Shown here in pieces: positions 1 through 12,167 of a stretch of DNA of 64,000 bases. The notes under the pieces are model-generated. The model did no database searches, was not told the DNA's origin, and saw only the letters and a program-made list of their open reading frames with translations. Source of the DNA: Thermothelomyces thermophilus ATCC 42464 (Eukaryota; Ascomycota; Sordariomycetes; Sordariales; Chaetomiaceae); contig NC_016477.1 in assembly GCF_000226095.1 (NCBI RefSeq), forward strand, positions 3,658,001-3,722,000, written 5' to 3'. Position 1 is the stretch's first letter. Every line of letters starts with the position of its first letter. Both the position numbers and the translations under genes were made by a program.

Positions 1-371
1 CGACGGGATAGGGAGAGGAGTCGAAGCCGTTCCCCGCGTTCACGTAGAGACTGAATATGACCCTACTCCAAAAATCTGCCCAAGCTGGGCTTGTTGGCAA
101 GGTCGATGATACGCCATTGAGCAGTACAATACTGAGATACCCATCGAATTGTAATCGAGATCAATAACAACCCAACCTTTGTACTCTAGCGATTTCGCCT
201 AGTCTTGCCCAAGTGACTTTACCGGTTCAGTATGGTTCTCTAGTGCCCAAACCCTTCCATTAACTCCGTCTCCTGCATTCTCGCCATAAACGCCATACTT
301 CGCAGAGAGGAGTTCGTCATTGCACAAAAACAAAACAAAACAAAAAGAAAAGACAGAAAGGAAGACAAGCT
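1..371. other. 3' flank of the PROPPIN gene, no gene seen
   Basis: Non-coding flank downstream of the minus-strand PROPPIN gene that ends at 372. I see no protein with family resemblance on either strand, only an A-rich stretch at about 326-360 that probably lies in the 3' UTR. Confidence 0.5.
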
Positions 372-1899
372 TTAGAGACCAGAGAGGTAGCGCTTCCACC
401 CCTCCCGTACGCAACGCCTTCGCCCGTCCGGGCCCTCCTGCACGACAAACTTCTCCCACCTGGCGTCTCTGCCCGCGCCGACGACGAGCAGCGTGTTCTC
501 GCCGATCCACCCGATCACGCCCTTGGGCGGCTTGGACGTGCCCAGCGTCGTGCTCTCCGACACGGGCAGGCCGCCCAGCAGGCCGCTGCCGGCGGTGCCG
601 TCCCCTTCGTCGTCCACCTCGAACGGCGCCGACGCGAACGAGTAGACGTCCGAGAACATGCGCGGCATCATGGGGATCTTGGCCAGGATGCCCCACTTGC
701 CGCGCCCGTCGCCGCCGTTGCCGCCCCCGTCTGACGCTGGGCCGGCGCCGGCGCCGGCGTTCTGTTGATGTGACTGTTGCTGTTGTTGTTGTTGTTGCAA
801 GTACTGGCGGGAGGGGCGTTTGGGGTGTGGTATGTCAAAGATGTGCAGCGTGGACTTGTCGGAGGTGCAGGCGAGCATGGTGCCGGACGGGTTGAAGGCG
901 AGAGAGAAGATGGTTGCCGGGTCGATCCCGCGACGGAGCTCGACTAGCCGGGCACAGTTGCTCGTTGCGAAGACGCGGATCAGGGTTCCCTGGAAGCAAC
1001 CGTCAGCAGCCATGCAGGGACGGGGGGAACAACACCTCGAGCGTCGACTGACCGTCTCGCTCGCTGTAGCCAAGAGTTCGCCGTCCGGGCTCAACTGGAT
1101 CGCCTTCACGGCCGATGTGTGAGCCGGGATGATGCTGACGTTCCCTGTGGCGGTCTCGACCAGCTGCACGTGTCCCGTCGTCCTCCCAGGAAAGGCTATC
1201 CTCTTCGGAGAGAGACAGCACAGCCCCCAGGGGTTGTTGGCCGTCTCGTAGGCCGACAGCAGGTTAGGCGGCTTGGCAAACTTGTAGACACGCACGCTGT
1301 TCTGCAGCACGACCACAATGTGCTCCTTGGACAGCTGGACGCCCCGTACGGGAGTGAGGGCGCTGATCTCAAGGGCCGCCTTGCTCTTGAGGTCGTCCCA
1401 GATGATGAGCTGCAGGTGGTGTTAGTCAATACTTCCTTCTTGACTGGAGATCATCCTCCTGCTCGCCTTGTTTGCGGCAAACTTTGGCTGCCTGCCTCCG
1501 CCGACGAGGCCGACGTAATTAGCTTTGCCCATCATTTGGACAAGGCCTACGCCGGCATTGAAGTCTGTTGATGCGTGTTAATAATCACCATTGGCTCTGT
1601 GAGTGCGACATCAGCTTTGGCTTCGTACCTCTCGTCGTTCGCAAAGTACATGTTTCTGCATGGAAAACTGTCCGCCATTAGCTGTCAAAATACGAGCGAC
1701 GGATGAATGGCCGACAGGCTCGAGGAGCGTTGTCGTATTGCAACCTTCAGGTGGGGTCTGGATTGTGCCCTGTAGTTGCGGGGGACTCACTGCAGAATCC
1801 CGTGTTGAGTCCTACGGCGAAACAACTGCAATCATCATTGAAGGTGATGGAGAGGACGACGGTCGCGCTGGGGTTCTCGAGCGGAGTTCTGGTGTTCAT
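372..1899 (-). CDS. hsv2: PROPPIN WD40 protein, Hsv2/WIPI3-4 type (autophagy)
   Basis: Five exons on the minus strand: 1899-1791, 1667-1629, 1564-1467, 1409-1053 and 989-372, giving 406 aa, the usual PROPPIN length. The protein is a seven-bladed beta-propeller that binds PtdIns3P/PtdIns(3,5)P2 on autophagic or endosomal membranes. The key motif is LRRG (in VELRRGIDPATIF), the form typical of the Hsv2/WIPI3-4 branch rather than the FRRG of Atg18. The start reads MNTRTPLENPSATVV and leads into the conserved FNDDCSCFAVGLNTGF. The segment NYVGLVGGGRQPKF is also characteristic. Intron 3 (1410-1466) has a GC donor and AG acceptor. Intron 4 (990-1052) is 63 nt, in frame and free of stops, so its retention would not truncate the protein. 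A Q-rich, low-complexity loop encoded near 770-800 sits in the C-terminal half. It is divergent from the septin gene. The symbol is by family, not by locus identity. Confidence 0.9.
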
Positions 1900-2940
1900 C
1901 TTGGCGGCTGGCGTCGATGATCTGCTTTAACGAGTGCGAGTGGATGGTGGCCCGAGATGCGGCAACCTGCGTTCCACGGCGGCGGCGGCAGACAGCAGCC
2001 GGGCCCGTTTCTGGATGATAAGCTGCTCTTCCGACCCCAAGTTTTCTGCTGCGATGCAATTTGGTGCTACAATTTCATTCTAAGCAATGCTGCTTGGATG
2101 CTCGTGAAATTTGAACACTGATGAACTAGAGCCGATGTCCCTGCTGCTTCGACGGCAACCAAGAAGTCAACAATGGTGGAATGATTGACGGGCAGTTAAA
2201 TAAATGTTCGAAAGCGCTAGGTAGCCGGACAATCGCAGACTAAAAGGCAATGTATAGCTCCCGAGCCTGGATGCACTTCTAAGATCGAACGGTGTTTCAA
2301 GATATCAAGGTGACGGAAACTTGGGTTTACAAAGGAGGCATGCCAGTGTTGTCACAAGCTGCCTGATTGCAATACGAAGCATTCACAGGCAATCAGTGAC
2401 CTGGGGTGTTTCTGGAACTGCAGGCTGAGCGAGGTGCAGCAGACCAATGGGCACGCCAAGAGCCTGACAGCTGGTGGTCAGCTGGGCAGCTGGCTCTTTA
2501 TGTGGGCCGTTTCCGACGAACAACCGGCTTGAGCCTGGGGTTTTGGAGCACGCGTTGCCGTATTTGCGCTAGCGCAACCTGGAAACGACCGACCCCTGAA
2601 TTGCGAGCTGGCCATTGCTCCCTGGCCTTTGGGAAACAGCTCCCAGTCGAGGTGCTTGCTCCTGCTGTCCAGAAACGTTAGCACCGCAACATTTTGTGAA
2701 ATTACCATTTTCCGACAACGCCCAATTCCCGAACCTCTCTCCTTTTCCAACCTGCAACTGCTGTCGTTCGAGCTCGACGACCGCACTCGCAACCACGTTT
2801 TCGACCCCGACTTTCCGGCCACTCGATAGAGCCGCTCGTCTTCTAGTTTTATCTTCCCTGTTGCGTCTATCTGGCCGGCGCTAGTTTTACCGGCGGCCCC
2901 CCCAAAACGCGACTCGACTAGGCGACTCCACATCAACATC
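1900..2940. promoter_or_regulatory. Divergent promoter region, PROPPIN / septin
   Basis: About 1.04 kb between two divergently transcribed start codons (1899 minus, 2941 plus). The last 250 bases before the septin start are rich in C/T tracts, as is common in fungal housekeeping promoters. No convincing TATA box or gene is visible. Confidence 0.5.
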
Positions 2941-4578
2941 ATGTCTTCTCCGGCCGTACGTCTAGCCTTTCCCTGTCTTTCCGTCACCGTCTTGAGAACC
3001 CCCCAGCTGGACTCGCCTCGGCGTTTTGACTGAGCAACCCGCTATTCGCGACCGCGTCACGCCTCTCATCAGCGACCAATTCTCTTGTACAACTCAGGCG
3101 ACGGAGCTAACATGTTCACCGCACAGAAGATGATCCGTCGAAAGAAGAATGTCAAGAAGGGAATTCAGTTCTGCCTGATGGTCTGCGGTGCCTCGGGCAC
3201 TGGTGAGTCGCTGGCCCAAGCCCGCATCTACTCGAGACCCCAATTAATTGCCAACTGTGTCTTTCAGGCCGAACCACCTTTGTCAACACTCTCTGTGGCA
3301 AGACCGTCCTACCGCACAAGGACTGCGACGATCCTAGCGTCGCTCATGTCGAGGACGGCGTTAAAATCAAGCCCGTGACTGTCGGTACGCAATTCGCCTT
3401 CGGTCAGAATATGGTTGCTGGATGTGCCTAACGTATCAACAGAGCTTGAGCTGGATGAGGAGGGCACGCGCATCTCCCTGACCATCGTCGACACTCCCGG
3501 CTTTGGTGACCAGATCGATAATGAGGCCAGGTAAGCATCTGCATGGTGGCCCACGCTTTCAGTTGCTTGATCGCTGACGTTGAGCTTTCAGCTTCTCGGA
3601 GATCGTTGGCTATCTGGAGAGGCAATACGATGACATCCTTGCCGAGGAATCGCGTATCAAGCGTAACCCTCGCTTCAGAGACAATCGTGTTCACGCCTTG
3701 CTCTACTTCATCGCGCCCACTGGACATGGGTAATTGCATCCGTCGCGCCTTTCTCTCAAGAACATGCTGACCCTGCCGCCAGCCTCCGCGAGCTCGACAT
3801 TGAGCTGATGAAGCGCCTTGCCCCTCGCGTCAACGTGATTCCGGTGATTGGTCGCGCCGATTCCCTTACCCCTTCTGAGCTGGCCGAGTCCAAAAAGCTC
3901 GTGATGGAGGATATCGAACACTACCGCATCCCCGTTTACAACTTCCCCTACGACATCGAGGAAGATGACGAGGACACCGTCGAGGAGAATGCCGAGCTTA
4001 GAGGGCTGATGCCATTTGCCATTGTTGGATCGGAGGAGGTGGTTGAGATCGGTGGCCGCCAGGTGCGCGCCCGCCAATACCCGTGGGGTGTCGTCGAGGT
4101 CGACAACCCGCGCCATTCGGACTTCCTGGCTATCCGGTCTGCCCTGTTGCACAGCCATCTTGCCGACCTGAAGGAGATCACCCACGATTTCCTGTACGAG
4201 AACTATCGTACCGAGAAGCTTAGCAAGAGCGTTGAGGGCGGTGCTGGAGTGTACGTATTCCCTCGTATGGTGGGTATTTGCGAGTTGAACCATGCTAACC
4301 GGGTATCCAGCGACTCTTCCATGAACCCCGAGGATCTCGCCTCGCAGTCTGTCCGCCTCAAGGAGGAGCAGCTTCGGCGCGAGGAGGAGAAGCTCCGTGA
4401 GATTGAGCTCAAGGTCCAGCGGGAGATCAACGAGAAGCGCCAAGAGCTGCTGGCTCGTGAGTCTCAGCTGCGTGAGTTTGAAGCTCGGATGCAGCGCGAG
4501 GCGGCTGCTGCTGCTGCGGCGGCGGCGGCGTCTCAACAGCAGGCTGCTGCCAACCACGAGGCCAACGGCGCCGAGTAG
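2941..4578 (+). CDS. cdc11: Septin, Cdc11/AspA type
   Basis: Septin GTPase-fold protein that assembles into hetero-oligomeric rods at septa and hyphal tips. Exons read: a short first exon from ATG 2941 to about 2955, then an exon ending at 3202, 3268-3384, 3443-3530, 3592-3729, 3783-4250 and 4311-4578. The second exon begins at 3073 if the frame is kept from 2941; the stronger-looking acceptor at 3097 would break the frame, so the exact N-terminus is uncertain (the frame-safe alternative start is ATG 3112). The P-loop is GASGTGRT, with Arg where active septins have Lys. This is typical of the Cdc11 group, which is thought to bind or hydrolyse GTP poorly. DTPGFGD (G3) and GRAD (G4 variant) follow. 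A polybasic stretch (MIRRKKNVKK) lies before the P-loop, and the last 90 residues are a Glu/Arg-rich coiled coil ending in an Ala run. Intron 6 (4251-4310) is in frame and stop-free. Confidence 0.92.
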
Positions 4579-5589
4579 CGCTCAAACCCCTTTCCCTCGA
4601 TTACTCGGAGGCAGCGTGATATCCGGTCGCTGCTGCACCGATATGGCCGAAACTCGACTGTTCTTAGGCGATCTCTCAGCGATCAGACCCAATCCTTCCG
4701 TGCAGGCGTTGGTGCTCCTGTTGCTTAGGGACAAGATTTTACCCGCTGTTTCTTGCGCATTTTCCAAGATATCCGCTGCTCTAGCTTATCACGGTGTGGG
4801 CGACAGCTGGAGACGACCGGCCCGGCGGTGCTGCGGTGCAATTCGAGAGTTGTGTGTTTAATGGACTTGTTATGGCGATCATTCCAATGGTTGTCATGAT
4901 TACCTGGGTCCATGGTTCGGTTATCAGAGATGCTCGGCTTGTTTCGTGGTTCCCTTCGAAAGCTGGTGCCGAACCACGGAAGCTGGACTGGATGAGAAAA
5001 GGAGCTCAACACCTGACCAGACACACTCTCTTTGCTCTCAGGAACATCTCGTCGGGTCATAGCTCCGCCAGTCCTTCACTTGACCTGTTTGTTTTTCTTA
5101 ATTTCTCTATTGGACTTCTAATGCAGATATCAACTAAATTCAATTTTTCTGCTCGCATTCTCCTGCCTAAGCACCAAAGCCATGGACTGTGAAATTGACC
5201 GAATGATCCCGGGAGCATGTTGGTAGGTTCTCGAAATGCGATATTATCGGTAAACATTCCAATTGCCAATCTTGGCCGTCGAACATATCATTGAACTTAG
5301 CAAAGTAGCTCCAAAGAGAAAATTATACTAAACATGCGATGGTAGGTTCCACAACGGAACCCACGACAAGTCACAGCGTACCATGCAAAGCAGTCAAACT
5401 AACAAGCTGCTCAACCCAAACAACATCCTTCAATCCGAAAGAACCGAACCGATTCCCCCCCAACCTAAAAAAAAATAAAATAAAAATTGCACAATACACC
5501 TCCAGTGTTAACAATGCCACCCAGGAGACGGTGAAGGCCACATCACTTGGCAGTTCCTCTCATCGCGTGCCCCATCAACCCGGTCGCAC
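4579..5589. other. Convergent intergenic region, septin / Bax-inhibitor gene
   Basis: About 1 kb between the stops of two convergent genes; it should hold both 3' UTRs. It becomes AT-rich after 5080. I see no coding region with family resemblance. Confidence 0.5.
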
Positions 5590-6578
5590 CTAGTTGTTGT
5601 TTTGGCTGTTGAGAATGCGGAGGATCGCCAGGAACAAGTTGATGATGTCGAGATACAAGCTGACGGCGGCAGCAATTTCCTCCTCGATGTGGTGCTTGCG
5701 CAGGACGAGCTGGGTGTCGACCAGGATGTAGCCGCTGAAGACCAGGGCGATCAGGAGGCCGTAGACAAGCTCGCCGGTGCTGGAGTATGGCAGGAAGAAG
5801 GACATGAAGCCGAAGATGAGGAGACCCCAGAGCGCGCCGAACAGGTAGGGCATCCAGCTCGTGAAGTCGTACTTGGTCTGGCAGGCAAAGGCCGTCAGGA
5901 AGATGAAGATGCCGGCCGTGAGGAAGACAGCGTTGAGGACGACAGGCGCGCTGTAGAAGGATACGACCACGCTGATGGTGTAGGCCTCTAGGAGGGTGAA
6001 GGCCGACAGGAAGAGAAGGTTTGTCGGGTAGGAATGGCGCTTCCAGTAAGTAAGGAACATAAAGATCATGGAGCCGAGGAGCTGTGGTGGAAATTAGGGT
6101 TAGGAGATGCGCGCGTCAACCGGTATCACGGGAAAGGGGGGGGGGGGGGGGAGGATGGGACGCACCGAGCCCCAGACGATCGCGGGATGTGACTGAATCC
6201 AGGACTTGTACCCATCGCTCATGAAGCTGAGGGCGCTAACGACGCCAGTGGCGATGAGCTGGACGGTCAAGATCGTGTAGACCTTTCGGATGAACTGATT
6301 GCGAATCTCGATGGTCGCTTCGGCGACGGAGCCTCCGAACTGCGGGGACTGGTTTTAGCAACGCTGAGATGGAAGACAAACGCGGGACAACGGTATCGCG
6401 ACGGCGCGCCTACCTTGAAGTCATCGGGAATATTGTCCTCGCTGCTGCGCGGGCCTCCAAAGAGTCGTTCCTGGTCCTGCGCGGAGCTACTCTCGGCCTG
6501 GTAGGACGGGGGCGGCTGCGTGTAGAGGTGCTCCGGGTCTTCCTGTGGAGCGGGCGTGTACTTGACGTTGGCCGACAT
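5590..6578 (-). CDS. Bax inhibitor-1 / LFG family membrane protein
   Basis: Three exons on the minus strand: 6578-6414, 6339-6166 and 6081-5590, phases closing to 276 aa. The N-terminus (about 55 aa) is Pro/Gln-rich and cytosolic (YTPAPQEDPEHLYTQPPPSY), as in fungal Bxi1/Ybh3 and animal Lifeguard proteins. It is followed by a BI-1 domain with about seven hydrophobic segments, the conserved FSGYILVDTQLVL stretch and the C-terminal SLYLDIINLFLAILRIL helix. Family members are ER or vacuole/Golgi membrane proteins linked to calcium leak and cell-death or stress control. ATG 6578 gives MSANVKYTPAP; an in-frame ATG 18 bases upstream (6596) is possible. Intron 2 (6082-6165) carries a run of 16 G and a telomere-like tagggttagg. 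The BI-1 assignment is firm; BXI1 versus another LFG paralogue is not decided. Confidence 0.92.
6136..6151 (+). repeat. G16 homopolymer inside an intron
   Basis: Sixteen consecutive G within intron 2 of the Bax-inhibitor-like gene. On the transcribed strand this is C16 near the 5' end of the intron. Such runs are length-unstable and error-prone in assemblies. Confidence 0.85.
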
Positions 6579-7243
6579 GGTTGCTGATGGCTGCAAGAGA
6601 AATCGCAGGGAACTCGGATCGTCTCGGTTATCACTCTGCCGTGGCTATTGATTTTGAGAGAGTTGCCAACGCGCCGTCTCTGTCAAACGGGTCAAGAGAA
6701 CGGATGGATGCTGCGATGACGCTGGTGTTGGTTGCCCCAGAAGGTGCTGCTGTGGAGGTGGGGGTGCCTGCTATCAATCAAGCTAGCAGGTGGCGGGCCT
6801 GTGACCACATTGTCTGCAGGTCCGAACGTTCCAGATTGAACGCTGGGTGGCTCAGCTCGAAGCTTGGTGATTCGATGCAGCAACCCAATGCACGGACACC
6901 CTCAGGGTTCGGGTTGAGCTAGTGTAGTGCTCGTTGTGCGGTCTGCTGGCCTGCTGCAATTTGGGGGCCCCCCTGACTTCCTCCATCCCGCAGAGATCCA
7001 CTCGCGATTTCGAAGGTCAAGTCGCGTCTCCGTGCGTCTCAACAGCGAATCGTGTTTCGGCAGGACGGAACGTCCCCTGAAGCTGACGCACCTTGGAAGG
7101 CATGCGCAAAACGAAGTCAGACGGCGAGCCAGCAACTTGAGCCTCGATCTGGCCTCGTGTGCGGCCTTCCTTCATCCTCCTTTTCGACAAACAACCGGTT
7201 ACCAATGCGCAAGACCGCGGTTCAACGTTGAGCTAGCGCAGCC
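6579..7243. promoter_or_regulatory. Divergent promoter region, Bax-inhibitor gene / dynein chain
   Basis: About 665 bases between divergent start codons. No protein with family resemblance and no clear TATA box was found. Confidence 0.45.
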
Positions 7244-9057
7244 ATGGCGGGCAACACGAATCGCTATTCGACCTACACGACGGCCTCGGTCGGCTCCGGA
7301 ACCGACTCAAAATCCGGGGACAAAGGCGAGAAGAAGGAGCTATGGAACTCGATGCTGTCCTCGGTGGCCAGCGGGCGGCGGCTGCCCGAGAAGAATCTCA
7401 TAGTGCTCGGCGGCTCCGTCGACTCGCAGCGCGAGTTCTTCGAGACGCTCTCCAGCAATGACCGCCGCGCACACGACCGCAACGCCTCGCGGGTGCCCCC
7501 CGTCGCAAATAGTTTCGCTTTGGGTTACACGTACTACGACGTCCTGGATGCGGACCAAGAAGACACCTTGGCACGCATTTCTCTCTACACTCTCACAAGC
7601 CCCTCTCCCGCCTTCGCCTCTCTACTTCAGCCGATCCTCACTCCCCAGTCGATAGCAAACACCCTGATCGTGATATTGCTCGATTGGTCTCAGCCGTGGA
7701 AGTGGATGCGACAGCTGCGGGAGTGGATCCTGCTCTTGAGGACAGTGCTGGTCTCCCTGAGCAACGAGTGCAAGGAGACCATGGAGGAGGTAATGCTGGC
7801 GTGGCGTGATCGGGGACGGGGCGGCGGAATAAATCTCGACGGCACCGCGGCCGTTCCTACAGGAGACAGTGAGATAGGCCTTCCCCTGGGGCCGGGAGAG
7901 TGGGAAGACGCGCTCGGTTTGCCCCTGTGCGTCGTCTGCCAGAATGTGAGGGCCTCCGATAGCCGCGCCAACTTTCATTTCGTCAGTTAACAAATGTGCA
8001 GGCCGAGAAGATGGAGTACTTGGAAAAGACCCAGGGTTGGAAGGAGGAGGAGTTTGACACTGTCCTGCAGTTCATGCGAACGGTGCTATTGAGGCGTAAG
8101 TATGCCGCCACCCAGCCGGTTTCGGATCCTGCTAACCTCGCTGTTAAAGACGGGGCCTCCTTGATCTACACCACCCCTTCCGTCCCCTCTCAGCTTCCGA
8201 CACTCATCCATTCCAGCCTGGGGATACACTCTCTTCTCAAAAAGCAGCCTCTCAGACACAACGTCATCGACCGGGACAAGGTCGTCATACCGCCCAATTG
8301 GGACTCGTGGGGCAAGATTCGGGTCCTCCGGGACGGTTTCGATGTCGACCGCGTGAGCAACGGCTGGTCCATAGATCTTGACCAACCGTTCCCGCGCTCC
8401 CGGCAGAACGGCACTGAGGGCGGAGACGGAGAGTCCAATGGAGCCGACGAGCGCGAAGTGGCCGAGCCCGACCCCGAAGGATCCACGGTCGCGCTGTATG
8501 AAGAATCCGTTCATGATCCCAGCATGGACGCGCTCCAGCTCGCAGGGCGCAACACCCACTCCACGGAGCTCGAAGTTGAGACGGTCGACACGCAGACATT
8601 TCTCGCCCAGCAGCTCAAGGTCCTGGAGGCGTTCAAGCAAAAGAACGAGGAGGCCGCCCGGGAAGCGTCGCACCATAGACTCCACAAGAAGTTGGCCGAC
8701 GACGACCACCTCGGGGACCACTCGGACGCCAAGACAGACGCGAGGGTCCTCGAGCACATTGGCCCCGTGCAGTTCAATATGGGCGGCATTCAGGTGGATG
8801 CCGACGATATGGTGCAGCGTCTGAAGGTGAGCCTACTCTTTTGCCGTCGCAGTCCTAACGCGCGCGCACACACTCTCCCTCTTTCTCTGCGAAAATGCTA
8901 ACATCGCGTTTAGGAACGTCAAGCTCTCGGCTTGTCGTCTGAACCCGACAGCCCAACGGCCGAGGAAGCCGTGGACTCGACGCCCGCCATGAACACGGAG
9001 AACCTCCAGGCCTTCTTCCACGGCTTGATGAACAGGAGGGGAGCGTCGGCTAAGTGA
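7244..9057 (+). CDS. Cytoplasmic dynein light intermediate chain
   Basis: Four exons (7244-7945, 8002-8095, 8150-8826, 8914-9057) encode 538 aa. DLIC is the dynein-1 subunit that packs on the heavy-chain tail and links the motor to cargo adaptors for nuclear and endosome transport along hyphae. Seen in the sequence: an N-terminal Ras-like domain beginning KNLIVLGGSVDSQREF, where the P-loop is degenerate (no GKS/T) as is common in fungal DLICs; the strand LIVILLDWSQPWKWMRQLREW; CVVCQNAEKMEYLE across the first splice; and RHGASLIYT across the second. A charged, likely disordered C-terminal half contains the helix NTENLQAFFHGLMNRR, which resembles the adaptor-binding helix of the family. All splice junctions keep frame. 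It is convergent with the DUF255 gene. Confidence 0.93.
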
Positions 9058-9539
9058 ACCCCATAGGAGGCGCTGATTCCCGCAATGAAACGAGGCTGTG
9101 GGACCACGCATCGGATTGAAGAGCCCGCAACGTCATGAGTCGGGCACAACTCACGGCTATCACATTTGTGGGCAGTTCCTGTGCTGTCCCTCCTTCCTTT
9201 GTTATTGTATCGCTGCGAGTACATGGACAGAGGGATAGTAATCGTGCGGTGGTGGTGTTGAGCGGAGATACGAGAAACACATTGAGAAATTGTAGACTAG
9301 ATACCCCATTTGGAGAAGTTAATCGAGAGAAAAGACGGCGTCGGGCATCACTTGTCAGCATCCCTACTCTCCTCATTGCAGCTAGTTTACCTGCGATGCA
9401 GCCCTTATGGAGGGCCTATGTGAACTAGTTCTCTAAATCTCACCATTTGTTTTTATGCAGCCCTCCCTCCCATGTCTGATGCAAACCTCAAGAACGCCGA
9501 TATCATCAACGTAGCACGAACTTTGCAGTTCCGTCTTGG
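9058..9539. other. Convergent intergenic region
   Basis: About 480 bases between the dynein chain stop and the DUF255 gene stop, presumably 3' UTRs. Nothing else seen. Confidence 0.5.
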
Positions 9540-12167
9540 TCACTCCTCACGACCCGATCGATCCCCAATCGCCAACCCTTTCACCCTCTCCTCGAGCCCC
9601 GCTTCTGACGAACAGCTCTGTCCTTGCCCCTTCGCAGTGGTCTCCTTGGACTCCTCGTCCCCGACCAGGATCAAGACGGCGGCCTCGGCCCTTGGCGTGG
9701 TGTACCACCTCTGCAGACCCTCCTCGTCCCCCTTCCTCAGCTCCACCCTCTTCACGCCCAGCCGCGCCGTGACGACCCCGGTCAGCAGGCTGACAAACAG
9801 CCACGGGTACTGCAGGATCTCGGCCTCGAAGGCGTTGACCGTCTCCCGCGCCTGTATGAGGTAGGCATCCACCCCCAGCAGCGTGCCCAGCCGGAACAGG
9901 TTCGACGCCGACACGGCGTTGGTCGAGGGCTGAGACTTGTCCATACCGCTCTTAAGGCGGAGGATCGTTGGGCTGAGGGTCTCCGACTCGGTAGAGTAGA
10001 AGCCGCCTGAATGGGCGTGTCGCGGAGAGGGAGCGGTGTCGGTGGAAACGGGACCTGTTAGGGGTGCGTCGTAAAAAAGATTGGTCTGGGCGTCTGTATA
10101 TTCCGAAAGGGGGGGCCGTCTGTTAGTGTTTAGTCTATGAATTGGAAGGGATGTTCCGTACCTTGCAGTTGTCTTGCCCAGTCAACCCACTCCTGCTCCA
10201 GGGTCGCGTTGTAGAGATCAAGAAGACCGTCGATCAGAAAGGCGTAGTCATCTGCGAAAGCGAGCACTTGACTTGGTCTCTCCCAGAAGAACCGATGTAG
10301 TGGGTTACCTTTGCTGTTGGCTCCATCCCACAAGTTCTCCTTGATGAAGGCGGCCGCATCTCTCGCGGCCTGGAGATACCTGTCCGCTCTTTCGCCTTCA
10401 AGCGACCGAAGAGCAGCCGCTGTCCTCGACAACGCCGAGATGACCATCCCGTTGGTGCTCACGACGATCTTCTCGTCCCTCGGTGGACGGGGACGCTCCT
10501 TTTCCCGGTGCGCACGAAGCTTCTCGCGCGCAACCGAGACAAGATGTTTGATCTCGGATGGGGGGATGCCGAGCTGCTTCGACAGCTCGGCGGCACTCGC
10601 CTTAACCGAGAGGATATTCTGGTTGATGAACTCGTCGAACGGGTCCTGCTCTTGCGCCACGTTTCCGTCCTCCTGCACGTCCCAGTACGCCGCAGCAACT
10701 GTGCTCGCGTGGTCGTCGCTGGATCCGCCACCAACCACCTGGTCGAATTCCCTGCGCGTCCAGGTGTAGAACGCTCCTTCTCGCATATGCCGGTCGCCTT
10801 TGCGGTAGAAGGAATCTGCCGCCTCGCTCGACACGAAGCCGCCTTCGGCCACGCGCACAATAGGGCTCGTGAGGTAGTCGGCGAGTTCAAGGACCACGTC
10901 GGCGAACTCGTCGTCCAGCGCCGGCCCCTTGCCAGCGTCCCGTGGAAGCCCTAGCCAGGCGTCGAGAAAAACGCCCAACAGCAGCGCGTTCTCTCCGACC
11001 ATCTTTTCAAAGTGCGGCATGCTCCAGTTGCTCGTGACACTGAACCGCATAAAGCCGGCGCCGACGTGGTCGCGCAGCGCGCCGTCCCGGATGCGCCGCA
11101 GCGTGCCCAGCGCCATCCTGACCGCGTTCTCGACCTCCTCGTCCCCGATGACATCACGTACCTCCCCCGGAAATTGGGCCAGGCGCAGCAGGAAGGACAG
11201 CCGGGCCGGGTTGGGGAACTTGGGCGTCCCGAAGCCGTAGTCTACCGGGTCAAACATCTTGGTGATCCTGGCGAGCGCCTCGTCGAGCTGGTCTAGATCC
11301 AGATCCCCGGGGTCCACGCTCACCGGGGCCGGACCCGCGCCGGCGCTCGCCACGGGGGTCGCAGAAACCGGGAGCGTGGCGCCGGCGCCAAAGGTCCCCT
11401 CCTGCGCGAAGTCCTGTAGCTTGTGCAGCATCTCGAATGCCTCTCGCCGGCACCGCTCCTCTTGCTCCACCCAGAACTTGTGTATCTTCTTGGCGATGCC
11501 CAGGAAGTCGCTGTACGACTCCTCGCCCGCCGAGCCGCGGGAGATGGCCCCCGTCCCGCTGCCCCCGCCGCCGCCGCCACCACCACCACCTGCCGCCGAT
11601 GCCGCGGCGCTGCTGTGTTCGGTTCCCGGGCCGGGCCAATAGGTGCCGCCAAAGATGGGATACAGATCCGGAGTGAGGAAGAGGTTGAGCGGCCAGCCGC
11701 CTGTCGCGTTGACGGCCTCGCTATAGTTCTGGTAGATCGTATCGAGGTCCGGGCGCTCCTCGCGGTCGACGAGAATGGGAATGAAGGAGTTGTTGAGAAG
11801 GGCAGCGACGGATGGGTTGGAGAAGGAGTCTTGGGTTGTCAGGTGGCAGACTGGTTGGAGTTTGGTCTGGTTAGATCGGGCACATGGAGAAAAAGGGTGG
11901 TGACGCAGGCTGATGCGGGGACTCACAGTGGTCTGCTTGGAAGCCGATGTGCATGAAGATCGGCTTGTTTTCGGCCGTCGCCCTGGCGAGGGTCTCTGCA
12001 TCGAGCACCTGCCATGCTACGGGGGTATCGGCGTGGCGGCGGACATAAGGGCTATCGCTTTCGCCAGCCCGGTTCTGTAGCGGGGGGAAGGCGGAGCCGC
12101 TGATGCCGGCAGCACCACGTTCGAAGTGCTGCCGCTGCTGCCTCTGTTCAAGGTGTGCCCTCATCAT
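9540..12167 (-). CDS. DUF255 / SPATA20 (YyaL-like) thioredoxin-fold protein
   Basis: Three exons on the minus strand: 12167-11927, 11850-10162 and 10093-9540, closing to 827 aa. Family members have an N-terminal thioredoxin-like DUF255 domain followed by an (alpha/alpha)6-barrel resembling N-acylglucosamine 2-epimerases/glycosidases; their biochemical role is poorly known. Recognisable blocks: SPYVRRHADTPVAW, then the normally CHWCH site read here as DHFCHL across the first splice, VDREERPDLDTIY, GGWPLNLFLTPD, IFGGTYWPGP, PHFEKM, FYTW and, near the end, PSTNAVSASNLFRLG. The first Cys of the CxxC is replaced by Asp, so a classic dithiol reaction is doubtful unless the splice model is wrong. 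A Gly-run linker (encoded at about 11560-11590) is a low-complexity insertion. Either of two adjacent Met codons could start the protein. Confidence 0.9.
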
